DNA from: Microbacterium sp. C7(2022)
GTDB lineage: Bacteria; Actinomycetota; Actinomycetes; Actinomycetales; Microbacteriaceae
Assembly (NCBI RefSeq): GCF_028823665.1
Contig: NZ_JAPEHV010000004.1
Span: 1-64,000, forward strand
Reading direction: 5' to 3'
DNA: 64,000 nucleotides
The notes beneath the pieces are model-generated. The model saw only the letters and a program-made list of their open reading frames with translations. It had not been told where the DNA came from and ran no database searches. This document shows, piece by piece, positions 1 through 7,877 of this stretch. Position 1 is the first letter of the stretch; every line of letters begins with the position of its first letter. A program made the position numbers and the translations under genes.

Positions 1-131
1 GAGGTTCTCCCCTTTCACAAGACCGGAAACGCCACCAACCTCATGGCCGGGTACACCTAGAACTGAACCCGGCAGGCACCACGATCGGCAGTGTGTGGGT
101 GGTTCTGCCGGCGGGGGAGCCCCCGCTGAGG

Positions 132-548
132 TTACGCCTCCAGGAGCTCCAACCGAAGCAGCGCCGCCTGCTCGCCCGACTGACGTCGTGAGCCTCCCGG
201 ACCTGACGGGCACCCGCCCGCCGCGACTGCGAGATCGCGCACGAATGGGCGGGTGGGGTGTCGCCTGGTTGTTCGCTGCCGTGTTCCGGGCTGCTCCAGT
301 TCGGTGAAGACTCCCGCGTCGATCCATTCGTCGCGTCGCCGACGGATCGTGGTTGCCGAGCAGGTGCTGTCCGCGATCTTCGCGTACGCGGCGCCGAGCA
401 CGAGGACCTGCACCAGCTTGTCGAACACGATCCGATCCGGCACGCGAGGCCGATGACACCCGAGCGGGTGATCATCGACGGGAGTCGGGATGAGCGCTTC
501 AAGCTGGTGCCAGATCGGGTCAATGACCGAAGATGGAACAGCGGGCAC
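132..548 (-). pseudogene. Truncated IS5-type transposase, N-terminal part
   Basis: The first 85 or so residues read as the N-terminal domain of actinobacterial IS5/IS1647-type DDE transposases. They start near MPAVPSSVIDPIW and include the HPLGCHRPR and DKLVQVLV segments and the DEWIDAGVF stretch. After GVFTELEQ the similarity stops in all three frames and the frame runs on as low-complexity sequence. None of the catalytic DDE core is present, so this is an IS remnant and not a working transposase. The start at 548 fits the usual start of the family. It lies just left of the integration module and suggests repeated insertions at this end of the accessory block. I am confident of the family and less so of the exact point where similarity ends (about 290). 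Confidence 0.6.
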
Positions 549-608
549 GAGGTGTCCTGGAGACCAACGGATTCTTCACACGATCGTGGTTAACAGACCT
601 CGTGCCCG

Positions 609-761
609 TCACGACGTTAACGCGCCGCCATCACCACCTATCGGCGCGACCTCTAAGTCCACCGGCTGACCGCTTGCAGGGATCAGGTCGGGTACACGGA
701 ACCTCCAGTACTGCCCCTTGCCGTCCTCTTGGAGGTACTGGTCAACGCTCACGTTCGCCAC
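609..761 (-). CDS. Possible small protein downstream of the RHH gene
   Basis: A GTG start at 761 opens a 50-codon frame with an evenly protein-like composition (begins VANVSVDQYLQEDGKG, ends GGDGGALTS) 40 nt downstream of the RHH gene on the same strand. It has some likeness to the short N-terminal arm-binding regions of tyrosine recombinases, so it may be a recombinase fragment and not a gene in its own right. There is no convincing ribosome binding site. It is reported because coding character on this strand continues past the RHH stop. No function can be assigned. Confidence 0.3.
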   Translation of the reverse strand: MANVSVDQYLQEDGKGQYWRFRVPDLIPASGQPVDLEVAPIGGDGGALTS

Positions 762-801
762 GTTATCCGGAGACCACGGCGTTGGCCCAAGCCGAGACTA
801 C

Positions 802-1044
802 TCAGATCTCGTCGGTCTGTAGCGGGCTGGGTTCGTCACTGCTCACGGTGCTCGGCGGGTGAATCGTGTCGTGGACACGGGCCTGGATCCGTTGCAGCCG
901 CTCAGCGCGTTCGCGACTGGCCATGAAGCGGATCGCTTCGCGGAGGAGCGCATCCCTGTCTCCGTCGGCGTAGATGTCCGCGAGCCGATCGAGTTCGGCG
1001 ACGTCATGGGAGTCCATCGAGAACTCCACAATCTCACCGCTCAT
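802..1044 (-). CDS. Small ribbon-helix-helix-like protein
   Basis: An 80-residue protein. Its N-terminal 45 residues have a beta strand (EIVEFSMDSHD) followed by two predicted helices (VAELDRLADIYA and RDALLREAIRFMAS), the layout of ribbon-helix-helix DNA-binding proteins of the CopG/Arc type. The tail is charged and probably disordered. Its ATG overlaps the stop of the upstream recombinase gene as ATGA, so the two are translationally coupled. This points to a DNA-binding accessory or regulatory role in the integration module. An antitoxin role is possible for this fold, but no toxin gene lies next to it. The fold is inferred from pattern only. Confidence 0.55.
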   Translation of the reverse strand: MSGEIVEFSMDSHDVAELDRLADIYADGDRDALLREAIRFMASRERAERLQRIQARVHDTIHPPSTVSSDEPSPLQTDEI

Positions 1045-2150
1045 GATGCACTCGCCCCCACGAGCGCATCAAGCTTTGCCATCAGCGGAGCGAGGCCCGC
1101 CGGCGCTAGGTGCCCGTACTTGTCGAGAGTGATGGAGGGCTTCGCGTGGCCCATCGCACGGGAGACCGACAGGATGTCGCCGCCTGCCTCGGAGAGCGTG
1201 ATGGCCGCGAACGTGTGTCTGAGACCATGCACCGTGATCCGCTTGATCGGCTCCGCCCGGCCGACGTTGGCTTGCGCGACGGCGCGAGTCAGCGCCTGAC
1301 TCGGATAGGTCTTGGCGACAGCCCGTCCGGCTCGCCTCGGGCTGGCGAAGATCTCCGCGCTCTTTGGCCGATCGCCGATGACTGCGGCCAGCCATGGGCG
1401 AACAGTCTCGGGCACTGGCAACGTACGGCGACTCGCGCGAGTCTTGGTGGTGTCGGTGCCGCTCCCGGCGTTCTTGACCGTGAGTTGGCCCGCCACGAGG
1501 TCGCCGACGAGCAGCGATCGCGCCTCACCGCTGCGCAGCCCCATGAGGCCAAGGACGCCGAGCAGCGCCCGATCGAAATCCGACGGCGCGGCCGTGAGCA
1601 CCGCCATGAGCTCAGCCGACGACCAATGCTCCACCTCGTGGTGTCCGAGCGACACCACGATCCCATCTGTCGGATCCGAGTCAACGAGCTTGTCCCGAAT
1701 GCCTCGCTTGATCGCGGCGCGGAGGATCTCGAGCTGCTTCTTCCGCGGCTCCTTCGCTGAGCCGGAGCGCTGCGACCAGATCTCGATCTCTGTCGGTTCG
1801 AGCGTGGTCACCACACGCTCACCGAACTGCATGCGGACGACCGAGGCGTGGTAGGCGTCGGCTGCCAGCGTCGCCGGCGCCCGGTCGGCTTTCGCCGCGA
1901 GGTGCCGATCCAGCAGGGTCGCCACGGTGATCGAATCGCGTCGGATGCGAGTAGCCCTCGGCTGAAGCTTGTGCGTCGCGTCGTCCAGGTCCGCCTGGGC
2001 CTTCTGTGCTTCCTTGTAGAACTGCTTCGCCTGCTTTGCGTCGCGACCCGCTCCTTCGCGCCAGCGCCGCACCCACCGCGGCGCGTTCTTGGCACGCTTC
2101 TCGGCGATCTCTGCCTTCGAGAGGCCCTTCCAGAGGTCGTTCACGCTCAT
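1041..2150 (-). CDS. Tyrosine recombinase (integrase)
   Basis: Phage-type site-specific recombinase of about 369 residues that would catalyse integration and excision of the element. The N-terminal 70 residues are basic and helical; a core-binding SAM-like domain follows (about 70 to 160), then the catalytic domain. Active-site residues are visible: Arg206 in GLRSGEA, His308 and Arg311 in HGLRHTF, His335 in MGHAKP, and the nucleophile Tyr345 in DKYGHL. The protein looks intact. The ATG at 2150 overlaps the upstream regulator's stop as ATGA and was preferred; a GTG at 2159 is the alternative. Three co-directional overlapping genes (XRE regulator, recombinase, RHH protein) face a divergent excisionase-like gene, the usual integration module of an actinobacterial integrative element. 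Confidence 0.9.
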   Translation of the reverse strand: MSVNDLWKGLSKAEIAEKRAKNAPRWVRRWREGAGRDAKQAKQFYKEAQKAQADLDDATHKLQPRATRIRRDSITVATLLDRHLAAKADRAPATLAADAYHASVVRMQFGERVVTTLEPTEIEIWSQRSGSAKEPRKKQLEILRAAIKRGIRDKLVDSDPTDGIVVSLGHHEVEHWSSAELMAVLTAAPSDFDRALLGVLGLMGLRSGEARSLLVGDLVAGQLTVKNAGSGTDTTKTRASRRTLPVPETVRPWLAAVIGDRPKSAEIFASPRRAGRAVAKTYPSQALTRAVAQANVGRAEPIKRITVHGLRHTFAAITLSEAGGDILSVSRAMGHAKPSITLDKYGHLAPAGLAPLMAKLDALVGASAS

Positions 2151-2662
2151 CCGGGCCACTGATCCGTTCGGAGCGTGTCCGCGACGTCGTCCCAGGCCTC
2201 CCGGTCAATGCTCTCGTGCTCGGCTCGATCGCGACGTTCGAGTTCGGCTCGCAGCTCCTCCGCCGCAAAGAGAGCTAGCACTTGTCGAGCGAGCGCAGAC
2301 CTGCCGGTCACAACCGCCTGCGCGTTGAGATCAGAAGGAATCGGAGACACGGCGGATGCCTCACTGGCCTCCGCAAGCAGTTCGGATGCGCGTTGTCGAT
2401 CATGCGCGCGCAGAACCTCAGGGTGGATGCGCAGCACCGATGCGAGTTTGACCAGAGTGCGATCCGCAGGGACGGCAACTTTGGCTCTGCCATCTCGATA
2501 TCGGATGCCACTCAGCGCGATGTTCACGGTGCCAACACTGAGCCCCGTGGCCGAGGCCAAGTCGGCGACGGTGAGTCCCGACTTCTTGTAGGCGTCGCGA
2601 AGCATCGACGACTCGGCGGGCGGGACGAGCTCGCTTTCGGATGGTTCCTGTGACGTGGGCAT
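2147..2662 (-). CDS. XRE-family transcriptional regulator
   Basis: A 171-residue protein with a helix-turn-helix of XRE/Cro type (about residues 18 to 75: LRDAYKKSGLTVADLASATG, then LSVGTVNIALSG). A charged helical tail rich in Arg and Glu follows and may mediate dimerisation. It is the first gene of the minus-strand integration operon and overlaps the recombinase start. It lies divergent to the excisionase-like gene across an intergenic stretch full of GGTAG repeats, so it most likely binds there and controls integration versus excision, as CI/Cro-like switches do. ATG 2662 was chosen; GTG 2668 is possible. Confidence 0.7.
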   Translation of the reverse strand: MPTSQEPSESELVPPAESSMLRDAYKKSGLTVADLASATGLSVGTVNIALSGIRYRDGRAKVAVPADRTLVKLASVLRIHPEVLRAHDRQRASELLAEASEASAVSPIPSDLNAQAVVTGRSALARQVLALFAAEELRAELERRDRAEHESIDREAWDDVADTLRTDQWPG

Positions 2663-2756
2663 GATCACTCTCGGTAGTCATCTGGTAGTGAAACTCTACA
2701 CGAGACACGCTGCAGATTGCTACCAGATGTCACCCTTGGTATCTATTTTGGTAGTC
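2663..2756. promoter_or_regulatory. Divergent regulatory region with GGTAG repeats
   Basis: This 94-bp region separates the minus-strand integration operon from the excisionase-like gene. It contains a perfect 10-bp inverted repeat, CATCTGGTAG (2679-2688) and CTACCAGATG (2720-2729). A 9-bp direct repeat GGTAGTCAT occurs at 2673-2681 and 2750-2758, the second copy running into the ATG of the divergent gene. GGTAG units at 2673 and 2684 are exactly 11 bp apart, so they face the same side of the helix. This suggests cooperative binding by the XRE regulator or the excisionase. Confidence 0.6.
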
Positions 2757-2999
2757 ATGAGCCCTACTACCACTCACCTTCGAACGACTCCCAATGACAC
2801 CGCCCTCCTTAACGTCCGGGAAGCGGCCGACGCCCTCGGCGTCACGCCATGGTGGACCCGCCGGCTCATCGCCTCCGGCGATTTGCGTGCGATCAACGTC
2901 GGCGGCCCGGAAAAGTCCGCACGGTGGCGCGTGGTTCCCGAGGACCTCGCGGCGTTCATCCGGGCCCGCGAAAACCGCAGTAGGGACCTGCTCCGATGA
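2757..2999 (+). CDS. Excisionase-like helix-turn-helix protein
   Basis: An 80-residue protein with a MerR/excisionase-type winged helix (residues 20 to 75). It starts LLNVREAADALGVTPWWTRR, has a basic recognition helix and ends in the typical RWRVVPEDLAAFI segment. Proteins of this shape (HTH_17/AlpA/Xis) act as recombination directionality factors or small regulators. The ATG at 2757 gives the normal length; an upstream in-frame start at 2655 would add a non-conserved leader across the operator region. Its position divergent from the recombinase operon supports an excisionase role, but this is inference from context. Confidence 0.65.
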   Translation: MSPTTTHLRTTPNDTALLNVREAADALGVTPWWTRRLIASGDLRAINVGGPEKSARWRVVPEDLAAFIRARENRSRDLLR

Positions 3000-3316
3000 G
3001 AACCGAGTACCGGATCCCGGGGTCGCTCCCCGCTGAGCATCTCGAGCGCTTGGATGTCGACGACACCGGGGATGCTGCCAACGGCGTCGATAAGGCTCGG
3101 ACGACCGTCGGTTCAGATACGAGACCTGATCGGCAGCCGATCCCGCTATGCGTAGCGCGGACCCAGTTGCTTTCGAACATGCGTCGGCATGATGGTTCAA
3201 GTAGCACTTTCGCATGGAGTCGCCGATTCGAGAGAAAGATGTCGGATCAGGGGGGTGCCGTTCGTAGTACTGGTGAGAGGCGCCCATCCGGGTTGCCCTA
3301 CGGAGAAGGAGGAACG
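3000..3316. other. Intergenic region upstream of the DGPF gene
   Basis: About 317 bp with no convincing gene. The plus-strand frame of the DGPF protein stays open back to 2996, but the extra residues look non-coding and the strong ribosome binding site sits at 3306-3312. The promoter of the DGPF/sigma unit should lie here, but I could not single out -35 and -10 boxes. Confidence 0.4.
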
Positions 3317-3676
3317 ATGGCACAGTACGCACTGATGGTCTGGGGACCGAGCGAAGCCGGCGAGTTCGACAGCTACCCGACGGCCGAGGAGCGAGACGCC
3401 CAGATGGCGGCGACCGGCGCATTCAACGCCAAGCTCCAGGAGGGTGGACACTTCGTCTTCGCGAACGGCCTCGCCGAAGCGTCGGCAAGCACCGTCGTCG
3501 ACAATCGAGGCGCCACACCGATCATCACCGACGGGCCCTACGCGGAGTCGAAGGAGTACATCGCGGGCTTCTGGATCATTGAGGCGGCCGACCTTGACGA
3601 GGCGCTCACGCTGACGACCGAGGCATCGCGCGCGTGCGGGCGACCGCTGGAAGTCCGTCCCATGCACGGCGGATGA
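3317..3676 (+). CDS. YCII-domain (DGPF) protein
   Basis: A 119-residue protein of the YCII/DGPF family. It opens MAQYALMVWGP and carries the family hallmark DGPYAESKEYIAGFW near residues 75 to 89. The family folds as a small ferredoxin-like alpha/beta domain; its biochemical role is not established. Genes of this type are regularly found beside ECF42 sigma factors, and here the stop overlaps the sigma gene's start as ATGA, so the two are co-translated. A strong AAGGAGG precedes ATG 3317. The pair probably forms a regulatory unit responding to an unknown stress. Confidence 0.85.
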   Translation: MAQYALMVWGPSEAGEFDSYPTAEERDAQMAATGAFNAKLQEGGHFVFANGLAEASASTVVDNRGATPIITDGPYAESKEYIAGFWIIEAADLDEALTLTTEASRACGRPLEVRPMHGG

Positions 3677-4923
3677 CCGAATCCACGAGCGTCCAAGCAG
3701 CCATCGCCCGTGTTCACCAAGCAGAGTGGGCACGGGTGGTGGCTTTCCTGGCGCGCCGCTTCAGTGACCTCGATCTGGCGGAGGAGATGACTGCGGAGGC
3801 ATTCGCCGTCGCCGTCGAACGGTGGCCGCGCGACGGTCTGCCGCCGAACCCCGGCGGGTGGATCACCACCACCGCGGCGCGAAAGGCAATGGATCGTGTG
3901 CGGCGCGAGGCGCAGCGCAGATCGAAATACGAGGAGGCGTTCATGCTCCACGAAGATTGTAGGGACGAGCCGGTTGGCGCGATTGACGACGACCGGCTCC
4001 GGCTGCTGTTCACTTGCTGCCATCCCGGACTGGCGATGGAGGCGCGAGTGGCACTCACACTGCGGATGGTTGGTGGACTGACCGTAACTGAAATCGGTCG
4101 AGCATTCCTGGTGCAGGAGCCCGCGATGGGTCAACGCATCACGCGTGCGAAGCGGAAGATCAAAGCCGCCCGGATCCCGTACCGTGTGCCCCAGTCCGAG
4201 GACCTGCCCGCCCGGATCGACGGCGTCCTGACGGTGCTCTACCTCATCTTCAACGAGGGTTACCTCGCATCAGGCGAGGACTCCGAACCGATCCGGCGGG
4301 ACCTCACTGCGGAGGCGATCCGGCTGACGCGGCTCGTTAGAACCCTGCTCCCGCATGACGGCGAGGTGGTGGGCCTGCTGGCGCTCATGCTGCTCACTGA
4401 GGCGAGAGCGGCCACACGCCTATCGGTGACGGGCGAACTGGTGCGGCTCGACGAGCAGGATCGCGGCGCATGGGATCAAGAACTCATCGCCGAGGGTCTC
4501 GATCTGGTGCGCGAGTGTCTCTCCGCGGTCCCCGCATGCCGACATGCCGCCGGACGCTACCAGATCCTCGCTGCAATCAACGCTGTTCACACCTCCGTGC
4601 TCGATGCCCGCGACACCGACTGGTCACAGGTGGCCGCCCTCTACGATCAACTGGCCGAGGTTGACCCGAGCCCCGTCGTGACCCTGAACCGGGCCATCGC
4701 GATGGCCGAGTTGGATGGTCCCGAGGCGGCCCTGGGGGTGGTCAACCGGCTCCGTGCGAGGCTGGAGGGGTACCATGCCTTCCACGCCACCCGTGCAGAC
4801 CTGCTTAGGCGACTCGGCCGTTCGACGGACGCGCGCGCCGAATACGATCGGGCAGTTGAGCTTGCGCGCAACTCCGCAGAAGTCGCCTACCTTGAGCGGC
4901 GTCGCGGCGAGCTCGCCGGCTGA
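3673..4923 (+). CDS. ECF42-type RNA polymerase sigma factor
   Basis: A 416-residue sigma-70 family factor with a long C-terminal extension. Region 2 covers about residues 10 to 80 (LARRFSDLDLAEEMTAEAF, then WITTTAARKAMDRVRRE) and region 4 about 120 to 180 (RVALTLRMVGGLTVTEIGRAF). The remaining half is helical and TPR-like (AEVDPSPVVTLNRAIAMAELDGPEAAL near the end). This layout, with an adjacent DGPF protein, defines the ECF42 group, which has no anti-sigma factor and is thought to be controlled through the C-terminal domain. ATG 3673 overlaps the stop of the DGPF gene. Target promoters cannot be identified here. Confidence 0.85.
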   Translation: MTESTSVQAAIARVHQAEWARVVAFLARRFSDLDLAEEMTAEAFAVAVERWPRDGLPPNPGGWITTTAARKAMDRVRREAQRRSKYEEAFMLHEDCRDEPVGAIDDDRLRLLFTCCHPGLAMEARVALTLRMVGGLTVTEIGRAFLVQEPAMGQRITRAKRKIKAARIPYRVPQSEDLPARIDGVLTVLYLIFNEGYLASGEDSEPIRRDLTAEAIRLTRLVRTLLPHDGEVVGLLALMLLTEARAATRLSVTGELVRLDEQDRGAWDQELIAEGLDLVRECLSAVPACRHAAGRYQILAAINAVHTSVLDARDTDWSQVAALYDQLAEVDPSPVVTLNRAIAMAELDGPEAALGVVNRLRARLEGYHAFHATRADLLRRLGRSTDARAEYDRAVELARNSAEVAYLERRRGELAG

Positions 4924-5035
4924 TCAGTGGACGGAGCCGCACGGGATCTTGAACTCCAGCTGGGACAGCTCCAGGCCTCATGCCAATGACATTACGTAGG
5001 GTGAGCTGCGCGATTCTTCGGTCAAGCCCCAGGTA

Positions 5036-6428
5036 GTGGTGTAGCTCGGGTCCCTTCGATCTGTTGATGGTCAGGCTGTGAGCTCGAGGGTGGTGTCGGT
5101 GTTCACCTCCTCGGTGTCGGTGTTGTCGACGAGGGTGAGGTGGGACTTCGCGAGGATCTCGAGGCCGAGGTAGCGGCGGCCTTCGGCCCACTCGTCGGTG
5201 ATCTCGGCGAGCACGGCGCCGACGAGGCGGATGATCGCGTCCCGGTTCGGGAAGATCCCGACGGAGTCGGTGCGGCGGCGGATCTCGCGGTTGAGGCGTT
5301 CGTTGGGGTTGTTGGACCAGATCTGCTGCCAGAGCCCTTCGGGAAATCCGGTGAACGCGAGGATGTCCGCCCGTGCGTTGTCGAGGTGCTCGTGCGCGTC
5401 GGGCAGCTTCCCGTCGACGTAGTCCAGCAGCCGGTCGAACTGGGCGTGCACCGGCTTCGCGTCGGGCTGGTCGTAGACCGAATGCAGAATCGCCTTCACT
5501 GCGGGCCACATGGTCTTCGGCGTCACGCTCATCAGGTTCGCTGCGTAGTGGGTTCTGCATCGTTGCCAGACAGCGCCGGGCAGGTTCGCCGCGATTGCTT
5601 CGACGAGCCCGGCGTGAGCGTCGCTGGTGACGAGGCGGACCCCGCCCAGGCCGCGGGCGACGAGGTCGGCGAAGAAGCTGTTCCAGGCAGCCCCGGTCTC
5701 GCTGGTCGCAACTCGCAGGCCGAGGACCTCGCGGCGTCCGTCGGCGTTGACCCCGGTCGCGACGAGCACGACCGCGTTGATCACACGGCCGCCCTCACGA
5801 ACCTTCATCGTGAGCGCATCGGCCGCGACGAACGTGAACGGGCCCGCGTCACCGAGCGGCCGGTGCCGGAACTGTTCGACGTGTTCGTCGAGGTCCGCCG
5901 CCATCCGGGACACCTGCGACTTCGACAGGGAGTGGATCCCGAGCGTCTTGACCAGCTTGTCCATCCGCCGGGTCGACACTCCGGCGAGGTAGCAGTCCGC
6001 GACGACGGTGATCAGTGCGGTCTCGGCTCGTTTGCGGCGCTCGAGGAGCCAGTCCGGGAAGTAGGTGCCCTGCCGAAGCTTCGGGATCGCGACGTCGATC
6101 GTCCCAACCCGGGTGTCGAGATCGCGGTGCCGGTAGCCGTTGCGCTGGGCGACACGGTCGCTGGAGCGTTGGCCCGATTCCGCGCCGACGACAGCGTCCG
6201 CGTCCGCGGACAGCAGGGCGTTGACCATGGTCTGCAGCAAGCTGCGCATCAGATCCGGCGACGCATCCGCCAGGGCTTCGCCGAGCAGGCCGGCAGGGTC
6301 GACAATATGAGGAGCGGTCATCGTGAAGATGCCTTTCGAGTGGGTTGTAGGAGATTCCTCGAAGGGACTACACGGTGACCGCACCCACGTCTACGACGGC
6401 GCGGAGCGGTCACCGCGAACTACACCAC
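5036..6428. mobile_element. IS256-family insertion sequence
   Basis: A complete-looking element of about 1.39 kb around a full-length transposase. Imperfect terminal inverted repeats are visible: GTGGTGTAGCTCGGGT starting at 5036, and the complement of GTGGTGTAGTTCGCGGT ending at 6428. A second internal pair of GTGACCGC/GCGGTCAC sequences lies near the right end. I found no clear 8 to 9 bp target duplication (CCCCAGGTA on the left, GCTAAGGGG on the right), so the element may be old, rearranged, or my ends may be off by a few bases. It separates the sigma-factor unit from the HTH/membrane-protein unit. Confidence 0.75.
5071..6321 (-). CDS. IS256-family transposase (DDE mutator type)
   Basis: A 416-residue transposase of the IS256/mutator family, apparently intact. 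It has the N-terminal helical region with RVAQRNGYRHRDLDTRVG, and the central segments RKRAETALITVVADCYLAGVSTRRM and FTFVAADALTMKVREGG, which includes a catalytic Asp. The LVTSDAHAGLVEAI segment contains the second Asp, and QIWSNNPNERLNREIRRR the conserved Glu. ATG 6321 was chosen because it gives the usual start (MTAPHIVDPAG); an in-frame start at 6384 would add a non-conserved leader. It would catalyse movement of its own IS. Confidence 0.9.
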   Translation of the reverse strand: MTAPHIVDPAGLLGEALADASPDLMRSLLQTMVNALLSADADAVVGAESGQRSSDRVAQRNGYRHRDLDTRVGTIDVAIPKLRQGTYFPDWLLERRKRAETALITVVADCYLAGVSTRRMDKLVKTLGIHSLSKSQVSRMAADLDEHVEQFRHRPLGDAGPFTFVAADALTMKVREGGRVINAVVLVATGVNADGRREVLGLRVATSETGAAWNSFFADLVARGLGGVRLVTSDAHAGLVEAIAANLPGAVWQRCRTHYAANLMSVTPKTMWPAVKAILHSVYDQPDAKPVHAQFDRLLDYVDGKLPDAHEHLDNARADILAFTGFPEGLWQQIWSNNPNERLNREIRRRTDSVGIFPNRDAIIRLVGAVLAEITDEWAEGRRYLGLEILAKSHLTLVDNTDTEEVNTDTTLELTA

Positions 6429-6629
6429 GCTAAGGGGCACTACTGATTCTTCAGACACTCGGCGGCAACCGAGCATTCTCCAGCCACTTGCATTGCGTGT
6501 GAAACCGTGCCCACGCAGGCAGGACAGGCCAAACCTTTGGGTGAGCCCGCTGCTTGGCCTGAAAAGGCTTCGGTGCGTTCGTCGTGTAACCTCAGGGGTG
6601 ACAGTCGGTCGGAGAGGAGGGTCTCGATC

Positions 6630-7055
6630 ATGGGAACTCAGCTGTTGGAGCAGGAGGTGTCCGACTGGGGCGCAGTGCTGGCGCACCGGCCCGACGAGGC
6701 GACGATCGCCGCCGTGCGGGCGAGGTTCGTTGGTGCCGGTGTCTCTGCTGAGGCTGTCGCGGCGGTCCTGCGCGACGGCGGAGAGTCGCTGTTCCGGGCT
6801 GCGTCCTCCGAGCATCCTGACTGGGCGGCGCGCTTTGGTGGACTGCTGGCTGCGGCGCTGCTGGCGGGCGAAGTGGCGGCCTACTCGTCCTACCTGGTCG
6901 CTCGGGCCTCCTCTGTGCGATCGGTCGCCGTTGATTCGCTCTTGGAGGACTTGAGTGCGGTGTCGGTGGCTTCGGAGCTGGGGGTGTCGCGGCAGAAGGT
7001 GTACGAGATCGCCCGCGGTGGGGCAAGGCTGCGAGAAGCGAGAGGACGGGACTGA
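6630..7055 (+). CDS. Unknown small protein with C-terminal HTH
   Basis: A 141-residue protein I do not recognise. It is mainly helical and Ala-rich, with a short C-terminal segment (LSAVSVASELGVSRQKVYEIAR, about residues 109 to 130) that matches a helix-turn-helix with the GVS turn. This suggests DNA binding. ATG 6630 follows a good purine-rich ribosome binding site (GGAGAGGAGGG); a longer in-frame start at 6507 lacks one. It ends 2 nt before the next gene, a membrane protein, so the two form an operon. It may be a regulator of that protein or half of a two-gene module. Confidence 0.6.
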   Translation: MGTQLLEQEVSDWGAVLAHRPDEATIAAVRARFVGAGVSAEAVAAVLRDGGESLFRAASSEHPDWAARFGGLLAAALLAGEVAAYSSYLVARASSVRSVAVDSLLEDLSAVSVASELGVSRQKVYEIARGGARLREARGRD

Positions 7056-7057
7056 CC

Positions 7058-7768
7058 ATGAGCGGGTGGTCTGATCGAGCGAGCGTGCCGGCGTCCGATT
7101 CGGCGTTGCATCCGCTCGACGTCGATGAGGCTCGGGGCTATTACCTTGTTGCCGCGTTGCTGCGGTGGTTCGTGTCGCCGTCGGTCCTCACGGCCCTGAT
7201 GCTGCTGTTGTGGGTCGTCAGCGATAACGTGTGGACCCCGGTCGTGGGGCCGCTCCTCGGATTGACCGTGACAGCCTATGTCGAGCGCCGGTTTCGGTTT
7301 GATGCTTGGGCATACATCCCGCGCCGGCGCCAGGACGCTGGTCGCGATGAGCCGATCGTGCTGGCGGGGCTTGCTCGGGGCGCAGAGGTCGCGTTCCTCT
7401 TCGGGGCAGTGAGTGCTTTCGTTTCCAGCGTCGGTGTCCAGGAGGTGCCGACAGCAGCTGGCTCGGTTGCGCTGGGTTCGCTCGCCGGACTTGCCCTGGC
7501 GGTCGTTGTGACGTTCTGCTGGGATCACTCCGCGCCGCGCGATCACCGATTCGCGCCGTCGCCAACGATCGTGACCGACCTGGCCAGTGTCGCGACGCTC
7601 CTGATCCTCGGTGGGGGAATGCTCCTGCTCTCCGCGCGGATCGCGATCGATCTGGCGGGCACGATGATCGGGTTCGCGGTGATCGTGGGCGCCCTGACGG
7701 TGTGGCTGCTGTTGCGCCTCGTGCCGGTGCGGGTGCGGTGCATTCCACCGAATGTGGACATGCCCTGA
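7058..7768 (+). CDS. Unknown multi-pass membrane protein
   Basis: A 236-residue integral membrane protein with about six predicted transmembrane helices: roughly residues 30 to 50, 52 to 70, 100 to 120, 128 to 150, 172 to 195 and 198 to 220. There is no signal peptide and there are no catalytic motifs. Short basic loops (RRRFRFDAW type) suggest the cytoplasmic side. The family is unknown to me. It is tightly coupled to the upstream HTH protein (2-nt gap) and is followed by the ABC exporter, from which it is separated by a promoter region. A membrane partner controlled by a small DNA-binding protein is the simplest reading. Confidence 0.6.
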   Translation: MSGWSDRASVPASDSALHPLDVDEARGYYLVAALLRWFVSPSVLTALMLLLWVVSDNVWTPVVGPLLGLTVTAYVERRFRFDAWAYIPRRRQDAGRDEPIVLAGLARGAEVAFLFGAVSAFVSSVGVQEVPTAAGSVALGSLAGLALAVVVTFCWDHSAPRDHRFAPSPTIVTDLASVATLLILGGGMLLLSARIAIDLAGTMIGFAVIVGALTVWLLLRLVPVRVRCIPPNVDMP

Positions 7769-7877
7769 CGTCTAGGAGCTGTAACCCCAGGGTTGACACT
7801 AGACACTCGTTGTGTGATTCTAGTGGCAACCCAGGGATGACATCCGGTGCTCCTGGCTCGAGTCAGGATGGTGAACC
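7769..7877 (+). promoter_or_regulatory. Promoter and palindrome of the ABC exporter
   Basis: A TTGACA -35 box (7793-7798) and GATTCT as a weak -10, 17 bp apart, precede the exporter. The inverted repeat CACTAG ... CTAGTG spans the region between the boxes, and CCCAGGG occurs on both sides of it. This is a classic position for a repressor operator of TetR or PadR type. No obvious cognate regulator is adjacent; the upstream HTH protein or the TetR at 13.4-14.0 kb are candidates. Confidence 0.5.

Noticed and set aside
1..60. Open frame running in from the left edge on the plus strand and ending at a TAG at 58-60
   Set aside because: Only 19 codons are visible and they match nothing I know; it may be the end of a gene but cannot be supported.
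558..574. Sequence resembling the 3' end of tRNA-Ala (TGGAG ... GATTC) as possible left att site
   Set aside because: Only about 12 of 17 bases agree and the similarity does not continue into the T loop; this is within chance.
5140..6378. Plus-strand open frame of 412 codons opposite the IS256 transposase
   Set aside because: Translation is Val/Arg-rich without motifs; the transposase on the other strand is complete.
5027..6437. Target-site duplication of the IS256 element
   Set aside because: CCCCAGGTA and GCTAAGGGG on the two sides do not match as a direct repeat, so none is claimed.
6440..6631. Small minus-strand frame with several Cys residues (CPAC, C, C)
   Set aside because: It overlaps the start and ribosome binding site of the HTH gene on the other strand and has no start signal of its own.
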